A stretch of 64,000 nt of DNA from Pseudo-nitzschia pungens (GCA_037355855.1 CM074762.1:3596001-3660000); one strand, 5' to 3'; positions 11,142 to 23,186 are shown, counted from the stretch's first letter. Notes: a model not told the origin generated them from the letters alone. Program-made: numbers and translations.

Positions 11142-12431
11142 TTGTGCTGGATAGATGGCGCCGTAGAGCTGGAGGTCTTTTCTCTCCCTCGCAGCTTTCA
11201 TTGGAGTGCCCTTGATTGATGAAATCATTGTTTTGTACTAATGCCTCTCTTTTTCGTCAACTTTGAATGATGCTGAATGCTGCTGCAATAGCTTACTATT
11301 GTGGTATCCACCTAAGGGCTGCGAGGCAAGCTATTCCTATCGGTTTTTTCGTGACGTAAGGTTGCCCAACTCATGCGAAAAGCGAAACTCCGACGGTCCT
11401 TTAGGTTTCTCGCAGAGTACGAGTAATCTTAGCGAATTCAGGGAGTTGCAAGAAAAATCAATCAGGATTTGGTTTTGTTTCAACTTGCACGTACTTGTAA
11501 GCTTTACTCTACTTTTAGCGGTACAGGTATGTAGTCCGAAGTAGATACGAAGCAATGCGCAGATATCGTTGGAATTCTGACGGGGGATCGTATCCAATCA
11601 ACATCGCCCGTTTCTCGTGATGATTTTAATCTTACCGGTATGTCTTCTCATTATTTTTTTGAATTTATTGTTTTTGTCATGGCCAAAGATTACAGTACCT
11701 TACCGTAATCTTACGGTAAGTCTTAAAAACTTACTAAAATCAAAAAGCAACCTTACCGGTACCGATTAGGCCTTTACCGGAAAGAAGTACGAGTAAGGTT
11801 ACGAACTGTAAGTAACCTTAACCTTATCTTAAATAGCAAGTATGTTCGGTGAGAAACTCTTCATCGCAGCTTGAAAGTGCAGCATTCAAATAATATTCAA
11901 CACCCTAGATACTTCTACTACGTATGTACCGTACTAGGAGTATTTAGTGTGAACGTACGTTAACGACCGTACCGTACGGTAATATTTGGAATTCATGCCA
12001 AAAAAATGAAAAATGACATCGTGATCGTAATCATCATCTTTTTTTAGGAAAAAAACACTCAATTATGACCATGTTTTCGATTGCCGATCGATTGGATTCG
12101 AAATCAAGCGTCGTCGCTCCATCGTCCATCGGCCCAACATTTCTTCGTTAGAATCTCACGATGAGGCTCGTTGGTCCGAACTCCTTCGGAATTGCTCTAT
12201 TGAAAACCACCATTTTGTTGTTCGCTTTGTCTTCCATTCCTCGCGCGACGGTTCGTCGTGGATTCTTTGCCTACTGCTTCAGCTTTTCTGCAGCACCACA
12301 ACTTCAACCCGACAGCATTTTCGGAAAAGAAAACGATTCCTCGCCGCCGCAGCAGCAACAAGTCCGCGGGCACTTGCTCTTCGAACGAAGCTTCCGATTC
12401 GAGTCAACTATTTAGTACGGTAGAAGAAACC
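11142..12431. other. Spacer rich in GTAAG/CTTAC palindromic words
   Basis: No intact gene. The interval 11690-11985 is dense in words such as TACCTTACCGTAATCTTACGG, CTTACCGGTACCG and CCGTACCGTACGGTAAT. The last ~270 bp precede oligopeptidase B copy 1 and contain possible targeting-peptide frames, discussed with that gene. Confidence 0.5.
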
Positions 12432-14852
12432 ATGGTAGCAACTCCCCCCTTTCCCCGTCGCGAAGAAGATCGCGGTACGTACGTTTTCTGTTTTCTATCG
12501 TCATTGCAATAGTTGACACCAGTTGTTGAGCGGAACAACCCACGTTGGAAGGTCACTTTTTGCCATCCACAAAATTGCGTTGACAATGAACCTTTCGTGC
12601 TGTCTTTCCGGTCCCGCCCCGCAGTTGTGTACGCCGGTGCCGCGCCGGAGGGATGGGATCCCGAAATGCCCAGGCAAGCCAACGAATCGACGGAGAAACT
12701 TATGGACCCACCCGTGCCGGTTAAAGATCCCTACGGTTGGCTCCGTGACGACGACCGAGAGAACAAGGAAGTCATTGAGCACCTGCAGGCCGAGAACAAT
12801 TATTCTCAGGAGATGACCAAGCATCTCAAGGGGTTGCAAGACGAACTTTATCAGGAATTTCTATCTAGCATCCAAGAAACGGATTACACAACTCCCCGTC
12901 CCAAAAATCGTTACTGGTACTACTCCCGAACTTTTGAAGGCAAAGCGTATCCGCAATATTGCCGTGCACCAAAGACATCGGAGAAGTACGGAACAATCGA
13001 ATGGGATGGTAGCAAGGAATCGCCTATTTTACCAGGGGAAGAAGCATATTTGGACGTCAACGAGTTGGGCAAAGACAAACCATATTGCTCGGTCGGTGCC
13101 GTCAGTGCCAGTCCTTCGCAAAACCTTGTTGCTTATTCGGTAGACTTTTCGGGAGACGAAAAATACGAAATCCATGTGCGCAATCTAGAGACCGGAACAG
13201 ACGTTCTGCTGAAGGTTATCGATGGAGACAAAAGCGATGAACCCCTCGAATCGAGCGGTGATCTTGTTTGGGGAAAGGACGATTCGACCCTTTACTACAT
13301 GACCATGGACGATCAACACCGCCCGTACCGCCTGTATCAGAGAAAGAACTGGAGCGAAAACCCATCCGACACTCTCATGAAAGAAGAACCCGACGACTTG
13401 TATTGGTGTGGCGTTGGTAAATCTCTGGACGGAAAATACATCTTTTTCGAGGCCGCGTCGAGCGAAACCTCCGAAATCTGGTACCTACCGACCGACGACG
13501 AAAAGACGGCTGCCGAGATGCAGTGCATCGCTCCGCGACGGAACAAGGTCCTCTACGAAGTTGACCACGGACACGATACCTGGTGGATCTGGACGAACGT
13601 TGACGAATCCCCCAACATGAAGCTGATGAAGGCTGCCGCAACCGCCAATTGTGCCGATGACTGGAAGCTGGTGGAGGATGCCGACGGCAATCCGCTTTTC
13701 GATGGCGGCTTTGCCAAGTCGCTGGACTCGGTTTCCGTATTGGGATCTCACGTGGTGGTAGAGGGACGCGAAGGGGGCATCCCCCGCATCTGGGTCCATT
13801 CCATCGAGAGCAAATCCGTCAGGAGGCTTGAATTCGAAGAGGCCGCCCACGACGTCGGTCTCGGAGCTCACTTCGAGTTTGATACGAAGAGCATTGCGGT
13901 CTCGTACGATTCGCTCCTGACTCCACCGCAGACGATGGAAATCCCTCTGGAAGAAGGGAGCGATTCCGACCGCACCATCTTGAAATCCAAGGTGGTGCCC
14001 AATTACCAAAAAGACTCGTACGGATGCGATCGCTTGGAGGTTCTTTCCAGGGATGGAACGACGAAAATTCCCATCAGTGTCGTGTACAGCAAGGATACCA
14101 TGGACAAGGTCAAGAATGGGGAGCGAGTGCCCGTGCACTTGTACGGATACGGTTCGTACGGCAGTTGCTGCGAGGCCGATTTCGACTCCACTCGCCTCCC
14201 TTTGCTGCGAAGAGGCATGATTTACGTCATTGCGCACATCCGTGGTGGTGGAGAGATGGGACGTCAATGGTACGAAGAGCCCAACGGAGCAAAGTACCTC
14301 TGCAAAAAGAACACCTTCAACGATTTCGTGGACGTTGCCAGGTTTTTGGTTTCCGAATGGACCACCCCCGATCTTCTTTCCATCGAGGGGCGGTCTGCCG
14401 GGGGCATGCTGGTGGGGTCGTCGATCAACCAAGCCCCGGAACTCTTTCGGGTTGCCATTTTGGGCGTTCCGTTCGTGGACGTGGTGTCGACCATGACCGA
14501 TTCGACCATTCCCCTCACATCGGGCGAATGGGTCGAATGGGGGAATCCCAACGAGGAAAAGTACTTCCAGTACATGATGGACTACAGCCCGATGAACTCC
14601 GTGCGGGCCGGTGCCAAGTACCCCAGCTGCTGGTTGACGGGTGGCCTCCACGACCCACGGGTTGCCTACTGGGAACCCGCCAAGTTTGCGGCGACCTTGC
14701 GCCACGCGAATCCCGAGAACGAAAATCCCGTTTGTCTCAAGCTGGACCTGAGTGCGGGGCATTTCAGCGCTTCCGATCGCTACAAATACCTCCGAGAGCT
14801 CGCCATTGATTACTCTTTTCTTCTGGATCAATTGGGACTGGTGAAGACCTGA
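12432..14852 (+). CDS. Oligopeptidase B-like serine peptidase, copy 1 (S9A)
   Basis: Prolyl-oligopeptidase family enzymes of this type cleave peptides after basic residues. Exons are 12432-12474 and 12625-14852 (150-nt GTACGT...CGCAG intron), giving 756 aa, the family size. An N-terminal seven-bladed propeller (about residues 75-440) precedes the alpha/beta hydrolase domain. The catalytic triad is Ser605 (EGRSAGG), Asp691 (GGLHDPRVAYWEP) and His727 (SAGHFSASDRY); spacings of 86 and 36 match oligopeptidase B. The splice is confirmed by the paralogue at 27.7 kb, where RREEDR runs directly into the YAGAPPPGW segment. The chosen ATG has a good context (ACCATGG) and is the only ATG in the exon-1 frame. 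Upstream frames contain a hydrophobic segment and an ASAF string, so a longer targeting peptide is possible. Third positions are clearly more G/C than in the paralogue. Confidence 0.88.
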
Positions 14853-15602
14853 TTTCAATTTCGATTTGGAAAAAGGGTTTGGTGTGTGATCCACCGCTGT
14901 AGCTTACTACAACACGTTCAATTCCACTGCAGGACAATACGGTTAGAGTTCACAGCGACAATAAACCCCTTGTTGTAGGATTTCTTTCAGCTCGTCTTGG
15001 ACTTTGGTTTTTAAGAATCACTTCTAGGTAATTATTGGAATGAAAGAAAAAGGAATACGTTGACAATGATACGTTTTTTCTCCTGCTCGGAACACCCTAA
15101 TTACTTGTGCAAACCGTGAATGTTTCGATTTTGAGAAAAAAATAATAGTGATGTGTTGTTTCGAGCTATTGTAAGTGGTATGAGGTATGAGGGTAATTAC
15201 TGCCTTACGCTTATACTATTAGTATATTCGATACTCATATTAGACATATGGTAGATATGCATTGTATGTACTATGATGACTGTCCACGAGGCCCTCGACC
15301 CCAACAAAATAATCGTGCTGAGCAATTGTAAGTGCGGTAAGGTTACTCTTACTTGTAGTGGTAAGATTATGGCGCGCGACAGATTTGGATGTCGAACCTT
15401 GCATCGAACCTTGGGCGATGTCGCAGGACTCCCTTACCTGTCTGCTCTGTCACTGCTTCCATCTCCAATCTCATGGATACGGTAATTACAGACCCAACCA
15501 ACCGTATTGTAGTGCAAATACAGCAGTTCTTGCTTCTCTGTTGGAACCAAACCAAACCAAACCACCCACACGATACGATACGATACGATACGATAGGAAA
15601 CC
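14853..15602. other. Intergenic spacer
   Basis: No supported gene. It contains GTAAGGTTACTCTTACTTGTAG-type words near 15335-15365 and ends in AACCAAACC repeats and a (CGATA)5 array directly upstream of the RCC1 gene. Confidence 0.5.
15571..15595. repeat. (CGATA)5 tandem pentamer
   Basis: Five perfect CGATA units end 7 bp before the ATG of the RCC1-repeat gene, in its presumed 5' UTR. Confidence 0.9.
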
Positions 15603-17932
15603 ATGCCCCGCACGACACGTCGATCGTCCCGCAACCGCGGATCCAATGAGATTGTAGCTCCCGGATTCGGCACCAACAGTGACATCAATCAACTGACCCG
15701 CGATCTCGGTGGAAGGTACGTGGTTGTTCTTGGCGACCCTGCAGGAACTGCGCACGGCAGGTGCCGCGTTGTGAAATTCGATTCGACGTGATTTGGTAGG
15801 AACGACAACGGTCGCACTCACCCCGCTCGGCCACGTTTCTCGACTCGAATCGGTTCGTTTCGGTTCGTTTCGTTTCGTCTGGATGAAACAAAATCGAATG
15901 AACCATCAAACAAACAAACAAACAAACAAACAAACAAACAAACAATTCCGTTCCGCTCTGTTCCATTCACAGCTTGCCCCGCAATGCCGTCCTGGCCATG
16001 ATGCAGAGCGAGGGACGGGGACTCGCGGGAGCCTCGGGCGGCAACAAAAGCGAGAGCGGAGACGGATCCGCGGCGACGAGCGCGCCCTTTTCGTCTCCCC
16101 AGACGTCCTCGGCCTGGGCCGATTTTCTGCAGGAAGAGGGCGGATCCGCGGTGGCCGCCGCGGGGACCGGATCGTCGAAGGACGAACGCCCCGCGAAGAA
16201 GCTCAAGGTGGAACGAGGACTGCTGGATTCGGCCGCCTCGTCGTCCGGAGGGACCGTCGAATACGATTTGTCGGCGCTGCCCGCTTGCAACAAGAAGGGA
16301 GGCGCGTACGGATCCCTGGTGCAATCGGGGACCATGGATTCCACGCTGGTGGGACGAAAAAACCTCAGGGCCGCCGACAAGGCGGTGCAGCACCTCGCCG
16401 TTCCCACGGTGCTGATGCCAAAGGTAGCTATTACCAGGGTTTGCACGAGTTGCAACGCCGCGCACGCCATTGCGATCGACAAGTCCAACCAAGCCTACGG
16501 ATGGGGAAGGGTGAGTGCGGTGCGATGCGATGCGATGCGATGCGATGCAATGCAATGCGATGCAGTGCTGTGTACCTGAGTGGGTTGAGTGTGGCAGAGA
16601 CGGATGGATGTGCTTCGTCGACTCTTTGTCATTCATTCCCAAAGACTGCCGAGAGCGTGTTTCTCATTGTGTTTCTTGTATGGTGTTGTATTGTGCTGTT
16701 CGGTGTTTAGAACGAAGGTCTCGTTCTTGGGTCGGAATTTGGCGAAGATGTCAAGGTGATTCCAACGCCCAAAATCATCGCAACGGATATAGAAACGGCT
16801 GCTTTGGGTAAATCGCAGTAAGTTTGACGAATGAGATAGCGGCTGCACTGCCCATTCTTCGCATTGGTTCGAGTTTTTCGGTAGCGGTATCTAACCAACC
16901 CAACCCATCGCGAAAATGGTTCTCCTTTTGTTGACTCTCTTCAGCACCCTTTTTCTGAAAACCGATGGAACCATTTACGCTCTCGGACAGAACAAGGTCG
17001 GCCAATGCGCGTGGAGGGGAAGCGTCAAGCAATCGGGCGTCTTGAAGCCGTGCATTATCGCCGGCAGCAAAAAGGGCGACGATGCCACGCGATTCATCAG
17101 GATTGCTTGCGGTGAAGATTTCAGCGTGGCTCTGAGCGACCAGGGGATCGTGTACACCACCGGGAGCGCCGAATTCGGTCAGCTGGGAAACGGAGAGACC
17201 GGAGAGCACTTTGTGGCGGCTAACAAACTCGCCTTTGACAACAAATTCGGGTTCGGCGAGCGCACCATTTTTGTGGAAAACGACCCCGACGACAACAACT
17301 CCAACGATCTGAACCGCAAGACCATCACCATTCAGCAACCAATCAAGATCCAAGACATTGCGGCAGGAAAGCACCACGCACTGGCCCTGGAAGCACCATC
17401 AGCTGGGGGCAATAGCGGAACAAGAATCTTTTCGTGGGGATGCGGCAATTACGGAGTCTTGGGACACAACCGCCAGAAGGACGAATACTTTCCACGACAC
17501 GTTTCCTTCCTGAACCGAAGCATGACCTTTACCAAGTTGGCAGCCGGTGCCAACTGCTCCCTGGCGTTGACGGTCCAGGGACACGTCTACTACTGGGGAA
17601 ACCATCGCAGCAATGCCGACGCCGTCATGAAACCGCAGCTGGTAGACGCGCTCGCCAACAACCAACACAACGTGACTCACATTGGGGCGGGACCCGGAAA
17701 CGTCGCGTGCACCACCGATCTAGGAAACACGGTCGTGTGGGGCAACGGACCCTACGGTGAGCTCGGACTCGACGGGAAAAAATCGAGTGCCAAACCGGCC
17801 TTTGTGGACTCGATCTCCGGCCTGGTGGTCTCGGACATGGCGGTCGGACAGGGGAGCATCTTGTACGTCATCAAGGACGACAAGAAACTGCCTACCGCGG
17901 ATCTGGATGCCATCGAGGAGGCCTTGCGATAA
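15603..17932 (+). CDS. RCC1-repeat (beta-propeller) protein, four exons
   Basis: Exons are 15603-15715, 15973-16510, 16711-16817 and 16945-17932, giving 581 aa; all introns are GT-AG (257, 200 and 127 nt). Residues 1-150 are basic then Ser/Gly-rich and low-complexity. From about residue 155 on, RCC1-type blades are visible: QAYGWGRNEGLVLGS across the exon 2/3 junction, GTIYALGQNKVGQCA, GIVYTTGSAEFGQLGNG, RIFSWGCGNYGVLGHN, GHVYYWGNH and TVVWGNGPYGELGLDG. Each splice restores a blade motif, which supports the model. RCC1 propellers act as Ran or other GTPase exchange factors or as protein-binding scaffolds; I cannot tell which applies here. The acidic insert ENDPDDNNSNDLN lies in one blade loop. 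Intron 1 carries a (CAAA)n array and intron 2 a TGCGA pentamer array. Confidence 0.85.
15907..15942. repeat. (CAAA)9 tandem tetramer in intron 1 of the RCC1 gene
   Basis: About nine uninterrupted CAAA units, about 30 bp upstream of the intron acceptor. Confidence 0.9.
16520..16566. repeat. TGCGA/TGCAA pentamer array in intron 2 of the RCC1 gene
   Basis: Eight to nine units of TGCGA or TGCAA start 10 bp inside the intron donor. The complement (TCGCA/TTGCA) resembles the GCATT pentamers in the ATP12 intron. Confidence 0.85.
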
Positions 17933-18607
17933 CCAACCAAACGCGTGTCCCCGCTGGTTTGTTGCAGCGTCTGGAACCGACTACCAAGACACAACCCGGG
18001 ATGTTACCGGAAGGGAAGCTGGTCTGCAAAACACAGCATTTTCTTGCGAAAGAGCTGCGCACGGTGTTGTTTTGTTTCTCGTCACTCGTATTATTTTTGA
18101 TATTACACGCAGTATTATTAATTATAAATGGAATGTGATCCACATGTGATGATTACGTTAAGCATCAAATAATAGTAATAGTCTCTGAACACTAGTTCGG
18201 TTGGAACTTTTCTTGTCGTTTGCTGCGACGACAAATAAATTTGGTTGCCGGAGAGCTTTGTGGCCTTGAATGAACGACAGAGGATGTGGCGCGTGGTGCT
18301 AGCAGATCAATGATGATCGTCCTTCGTGGAACATTCGAACCAACGGTTTGACAGTATCACTGTTTGTGCGTGACCTTCCACTCTTGCCAATCTCATCCCT
18401 GAATTCTGAAGCTAGATTTTCGTGATTGGGGTGTCTCTGTCCGGCTGGAAGATATGGTATATGTTCGCGCAGTTCTTTCAGGTCATACTGTTCTAAGTTA
18501 CACGTAACTTGATTGATTGAATCTCTCTTAGTAGCCAATGATAAATGAATTGTCATAATATTGTATTAATAAATGAAAACTATGAATAACGTGAAAGGTT
18601 GGTATTT
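17933..18607. other. Convergent intergenic region
   Basis: No gene seen. It lies between the 3' ends of the RCC1 gene (+) and the 5'-nucleotidase-C-domain gene (-) and probably holds both 3' UTRs. Confidence 0.5.
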
Positions 18608-20806
18608 TTAAACGTATGATTGTGTTGACGACTTGGCTGCTGGTGGAGAGTAAATCGATTTCCATTCTTGAGCGTAGCTGACTATATCATCTTTTAATGT
18701 TTTGCCCATAGATTGGGGGACACTCGAAAAACTTCCAAGTTTCGAAGTTGTTGCAACCGTGTAGGTAGCGGCAAGTACAATTGGAGCCCAACTTCCGTTG
18801 GAGGTCAGCACCTGAATGTTGGATACGCTTGGAGATGAATTCTTGTTGACGTCAAATCTCATGCCAGCAGCATAAGGATAAGATCCATTATCACCACTAG
18901 ATACAAGACCTTGTAGTAGAGCAACGATTTCAGATCCAAGGAGATCAACGGTTACCAGCGACTCGTTTTCAGAAAGAGCCTTGTCAATTTTACTCTCTAC
19001 AAGATATCCGTCTTCAATATCTCCTGCGCATGTGCTTCCTTTGAACATGACAACGTCTGCATTTAAGTTTTGGTCGTAAATTGCCCAGGATACGAAGTTG
19101 CAAACTTGACCTCCATTGACAACATCTGCTGCCCTACAAGAGGGACTCGCTGGTGAACCAGGTATCAATGCATGGCACATCAGTGATGGTACACTACCAA
19201 GTCGTGCTTCCTCCCCTTCTGCAACGAAGCGTTGTGTTGAGTATTCGCCGTCGGGAAGAAGTGACCACTCGGGGTCTTCGCCTTGCGTCACTGCATAATT
19301 GTAGAATGCATCGCCAGCATTGATATTCAATGCATCTTTCCAATCATCGATGACGTCTGCAAACGCCTCGTATCCGTATGCACCATTTGCCAAGGATTCA
19401 GTCGTGATCACCGTGTAGAATCTTCTGAGATCAATCGGTTCCCACGAATCTTGACGAAGACCGCGTATCACCTCAATGTTGCTCACACGCTCAGATGGAG
19501 GCAAATTTGCTTCCACATTGTACCGTAAACCCGCAGCGTAAGGGTAGGCGCTGGGGTTGCCGGAACTACCAAACGAAGACGTCAATGCTTGTGTGAGGAC
19601 TCGGGTGAGGTCGATTCCGGAAATCTCAACAGCCACCAGATTTTCTGGAACAATTACTTCCTTGATGTTGCCTACAGTGATTTCAGGCAAAATCAAATGA
19701 TCTTGACAGAGTCCGGCATTGATCAATGCAATATCACCAAATACTGTCGTATTGATCATAGATTTGGCCAGTAGATTGCACAAATCTCCCCCCTGCTTTT
19801 CTGTCTCGGAGTCTGTTAGAGTGCACAATCCACTGCGTGGGACATCTTCATTGCAAATATCGTCCGAAATGCTTGCAACGACTTCATTACTTCGGACTTT
19901 GCTGAGCGTCGGAAAATTGTTACTGCTGCCACCTAAACCACCAAAGAGCAACAAACAAGGAATTGTCACACCCGCGGCAAGAACGACGAGGCATATGGCA
20001 GAAATCCAGATAAACTTTTTGCGAGAAGTCGAAAGAGAGGGTGGAACCTCGTCATTCGGAACGTGGAGACTCCTTTCAATCGGTTCCTCTGGATTGGAAT
20101 TGAAGAATCCATTCGCTTCGGCATCCACGTTTTTCGATTTCATATTTTTTGAATGATTAATTGTTTTTTGTTTTCGCTTGATCGGATGTTTATGCTGGCG
20201 ATTTCTATCGTTTGACAGTGAAGATTGGGTGGATGAATCGACGCTTTGGAATGAGTCGCTGCAAGTACTTTGGTTGCTTCCGTTTGTTTTGGACCTGACT
20301 GGTATAATAGGAGACAATGAATTGACAGCGCCGTCGAAACCTACTCTTTTACTCTGCGATTTTTGAGATCTATGTGGTTCCAAGCGTTCGAGATCGTATT
20401 TTTTCACAGACGAGTTGGACTTTCTTTCAGACAAAGGAGTTCCTAGCGAAAGGTTTGTAGATGTGGTTGTCAATTTATCTTGCCGATCTTGAGAGATGCG
20501 TTTAGTTTTCTTCTTTCTCTTCTTCCCTTTTGAAGCTGACTTTTTCGATGTTCTGCGAATTGACTGCACAACGCTGCCGTCAGCGGAAGTTTTCGTTCTC
20601 GAGGTATTGGACTGTGTACGCTTGTGTACGAGGGCTTCTGTCAATGGATCAGAAGCTAGAGCTTCTGTGCGCTTTTTCTTTCGATCTTTTTCTTTCTTTG
20701 CTGCGACAGGTGATGTTGAAGACACCTTGGTTCTTGCTGCCGTCGAAGTCGATCTGCCCAATGTTTCGTCGTATAGAGCTCGTCGTTCTTCTGAATCTTT
20801 GATCAT
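18608..20806 (-). CDS. Membrane-anchored protein with two tandem 5'-nucleotidase C-terminal (UshA-C) domains
   Basis: A 732-aa intronless ORF. Residues 1-255 are highly basic and Ser/Thr-rich with KKRKKKTKR-type clusters. Residues about 262-290 form a single hydrophobic helix (FIWISAICLVVLAAGVTIP), giving a type II topology with the C-terminal half outside or in a lumen. Residues about 339-490 and 567-720 are two copies of the C-terminal domain of the 5'-nucleotidase/UshA family: GGDLCNLLAKSM, ALINAGLCQDHL, VEISGIDLTRVL, YPYAAGLRYNV and FYTVITTESLANG in the first; GGQVCNFVSWAI, DVVMFKGSTCAGDI, YPYAAGMRFDVN and TYTVATTSKLG in the second. In the family this domain binds the nucleotide base and is normally preceded by a metallophosphoesterase domain. 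No such domain or metal motif is present here. A binding or sensor role is inference. Confidence 0.75.
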   Translation of the reverse strand: MIKDSEERRALYDETLGRSTSTAARTKVSSTSPVAAKKEKDRKKKRTEALASDPLTEALVHKRTQSNTSRTKTSADGSVVQSIRRTSKKSASKGKKRKKKTKRISQDRQDKLTTTSTNLSLGTPLSERKSNSSVKKYDLERLEPHRSQKSQSKRVGFDGAVNSLSPIIPVRSKTNGSNQSTCSDSFQSVDSSTQSSLSNDRNRQHKHPIKRKQKTINHSKNMKSKNVDAEANGFFNSNPEEPIERSLHVPNDEVPPSLSTSRKKFIWISAICLVVLAAGVTIPCLLLFGGLGGSSNNFPTLSKVRSNEVVASISDDICNEDVPRSGLCTLTDSETEKQGGDLCNLLAKSMINTTVFGDIALINAGLCQDHLILPEITVGNIKEVIVPENLVAVEISGIDLTRVLTQALTSSFGSSGNPSAYPYAAGLRYNVEANLPPSERVSNIEVIRGLRQDSWEPIDLRRFYTVITTESLANGAYGYEAFADVIDDWKDALNINAGDAFYNYAVTQGEDPEWSLLPDGEYSTQRFVAEGEEARLGSVPSLMCHALIPGSPASPSCRAADVVNGGQVCNFVSWAIYDQNLNADVVMFKGSTCAGDIEDGYLVESKIDKALSENESLVTVDLLGSEIVALLQGLVSSGDNGSYPYAAGMRFDVNKNSSPSVSNIQVLTSNGSWAPIVLAATYTVATTSKLGSFSSVPQSMGKTLKDDIVSYAQEWKSIYSPPAAKSSTQSYV

Positions 20807-21412
20807 GAGGGGAAATATTGTGAGCCATTTTATTCGCCTTACGCTATAACAATCAGTGTCATGTAGAAAGATATGTCTGACAAAAAATAATAATAATGAT
20901 CTGATACCAACGGAGACGCCAAAGCAAACAGTGGGAACACAAACCTATCCAAATGGAATCGAATGAAACAATCATGGTGCAATTTTAACGGAGTAATTGA
21001 TCACTTACCGAGGCCTTTTGTTGTCATCACAAACAAATTTGTGACAAGCCTTCACTTGGTTTGGCTGTCGTTGCGAGCTGCACGAAAAATCTCAGTTTTC
21101 TAAGAAGAAACACGGAAGATTTATTTTTCCACTTGATCGGAAATGAACCAATTGCACCACTGAAGAAGCAAGAATCAATCAGGTATGGCTTAAGCAACTA
21201 ACAGCGACTAAATCTAGGAATAACCTTAAATAATCTAAAACTTATTGTTCTAGAAATAAAAAATGAATACTACTATTGTTTTGTAAGCTTACTTTTTGTG
21301 AAAGAATCGAAGTCGTTCAAAATTACAGGTGCACCCGCTTCGTGGTCTGATGTTTGTCCTGACGATAAATTCCAAGCAGTGTTCAATGCTCTTACTTCGT
21401 AACTGCATGGAT

Positions 21413-21505
21413 ACTACAGAATTCTTAACAGCTGTCCCCGGGTTTCAGTAGAAATTAGTAGTCGGGGACGTAGAACCGGGGGACAGCTGATAAGAATTTT
21501 GTAGT
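21413..21505. repeat. Foldback (MITE-like) element, copy A
   Basis: A 93-bp imperfect palindrome. The left arm ACTACAGAATTCTTAACAG and CTGTCCCCGGG pair with the right arm CCGGGGGACAGCTG and ATAAGAATTTTGTAGT. A second diverged copy lies at 37476-37567, so this is a dispersed family rather than a local hairpin. Confidence 0.7.
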
Positions 21506-23186
21506 AAGGTCTAAGGCTTACTTGTACTGTAAGCAATGCCGACCTCCTGTTTTGGTTGGCAGGTGTCCACCAATACCGGTTTATTTGATTGAAAATTCCT
21601 CGGCACGCTGTCTTCGTAATTGTACCTTACTGTTACTTGTACTAAAAAAATACTCTAACTTCTTACTAACGCCCATGTTGCAGTCTATGAGCAAGAACAG
21701 ATTGCAAGTAGCAAGAACATCTCATCAACCGCTCTCATCTATCAGCCCACCGGTACGTGTACACTGTACATGCACGTTGCTTGCATAATTGCGGAAAATT
21801 TGCAGCACTAAATCTGAACCCTTCGACCACCACACTACTGAGCGGCAGTCAAATTTAAAAAACCTCTATGAGTGGCGTCTCCCACAAAAAAACAGCGTCT
21901 CATGAATTGCCAGAAATCAATGCTTAATGATTATTGAAGGAAACACACCTAAGTAAATACCACAAAGAACAATCACTCAACAAGATTATCACACAAAAAT
22001 TTGTAATGGACATGGGGTACCCTCACACTTTTTTCGGGTAAACTTACATTTTTTTTTAACTTACTACTTTACCTACTTTAACTAAAGAATGTATGATCGT
22101 AAAAAATATCAATATGACGTAAGGAGTTCTCCTTCTCCATTATGGAATGTTGTGGAATAACATCCTCATTCTTCATTCTCCCAATCACACTTTTATGTAT
22201 CTTGCATTACTCCAGTTCCAAATGGAACTTGCTCCTTCAGTCATTCACAGCGGTACTAGTAGTAGTACTCTCGGACCTTTTCGACCTCAACAATCGCATC
22301 GCATTACCAATGACAGCAGTAGCAATTTTTGTGTCTGCATTGATAGCAATTTTCTCCCCATTACTATTCCCAATATCTTCTTCAGAGGCCACTGTGCTCC
22401 CTTTTCCTGCCTGAAATTGTCCTTGTCACTAGCCATCATATGTTTGGAAGGGTCTGTAAGTAGCTGAAAAGTGTAAGAGAAAAAGTGTGAGGTTACCCCA
22501 AAAAAGTGTGATATTACCCTGGTACCGTCCTCAACATGCTGGGCTGTGGGACACAGCAGGGTGCTATTCTTGCCACTTTTTATTATGGACAAACATTTCC
22601 CACTACTGTCATAGTAAGAAGATTCTTTGAATTGCTCTCTCTCTCTTGAAGATGGCATTAGAGATCCTACAACATTCAACAGGAATGGGACAATAGATCC
22701 TAGACAAGAAGAACTGAAGCAGCAATAAAATTTCAAGAAAAAGAAACAGCAGGAGGCAGAGTACTAGAAGTAAGAAGAAGATCACTTGCGTGTGGATTTA
22801 GCAACCATTAACAAACAAACAACATGAATCTCAACCTCTCATTTCCGACTTGTGAACAGGTTGATCAAAAAAAAGAATGTGAACTAATTCAATATAGATA
22901 TGTCTTTCTCAGAGTAAATTAGATCAAGGCTTGTCCAAGATACAAATATTGAAGGTCCATCACAAAGGCAGTAAACTAAATACCAGGGAGCAAAGAAACA
23001 GGAGATGTTGCTGCAGTAGCTCTACAAATAATCAGAGTGGCACCACACACCTGCAACTTCCCTGCTGACCATTATTTGTGTGAAATCCCTCCCCAATTGT
23101 CAACAATACAAACAAGGATTCCATCTTCTTTTCTTTGTTGATTTCTTCTGTAAAAAATAAAAGTGCAGCCCATCATAGTTGCACAT

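Noticed and set aside
12161..12415. Independent 84-aa gene upstream of oligopeptidase B
   Set aside because: Overlaps exon 1 in another frame and ends just before it; more likely part of the leader or a misplaced frame of the targeting peptide.
13485..14894. 469-codon minus-strand ORF across oligopeptidase B copy 1
   Set aside because: Antisense shadow of a GC-biased gene; no domain.
22142..22736. Overlapping ORFs on both strands that look membrane-like
   Set aside because: Hydrophobicity comes from T-rich sequence; neither frame has a motif and the interval is bounded by inverted repeats.
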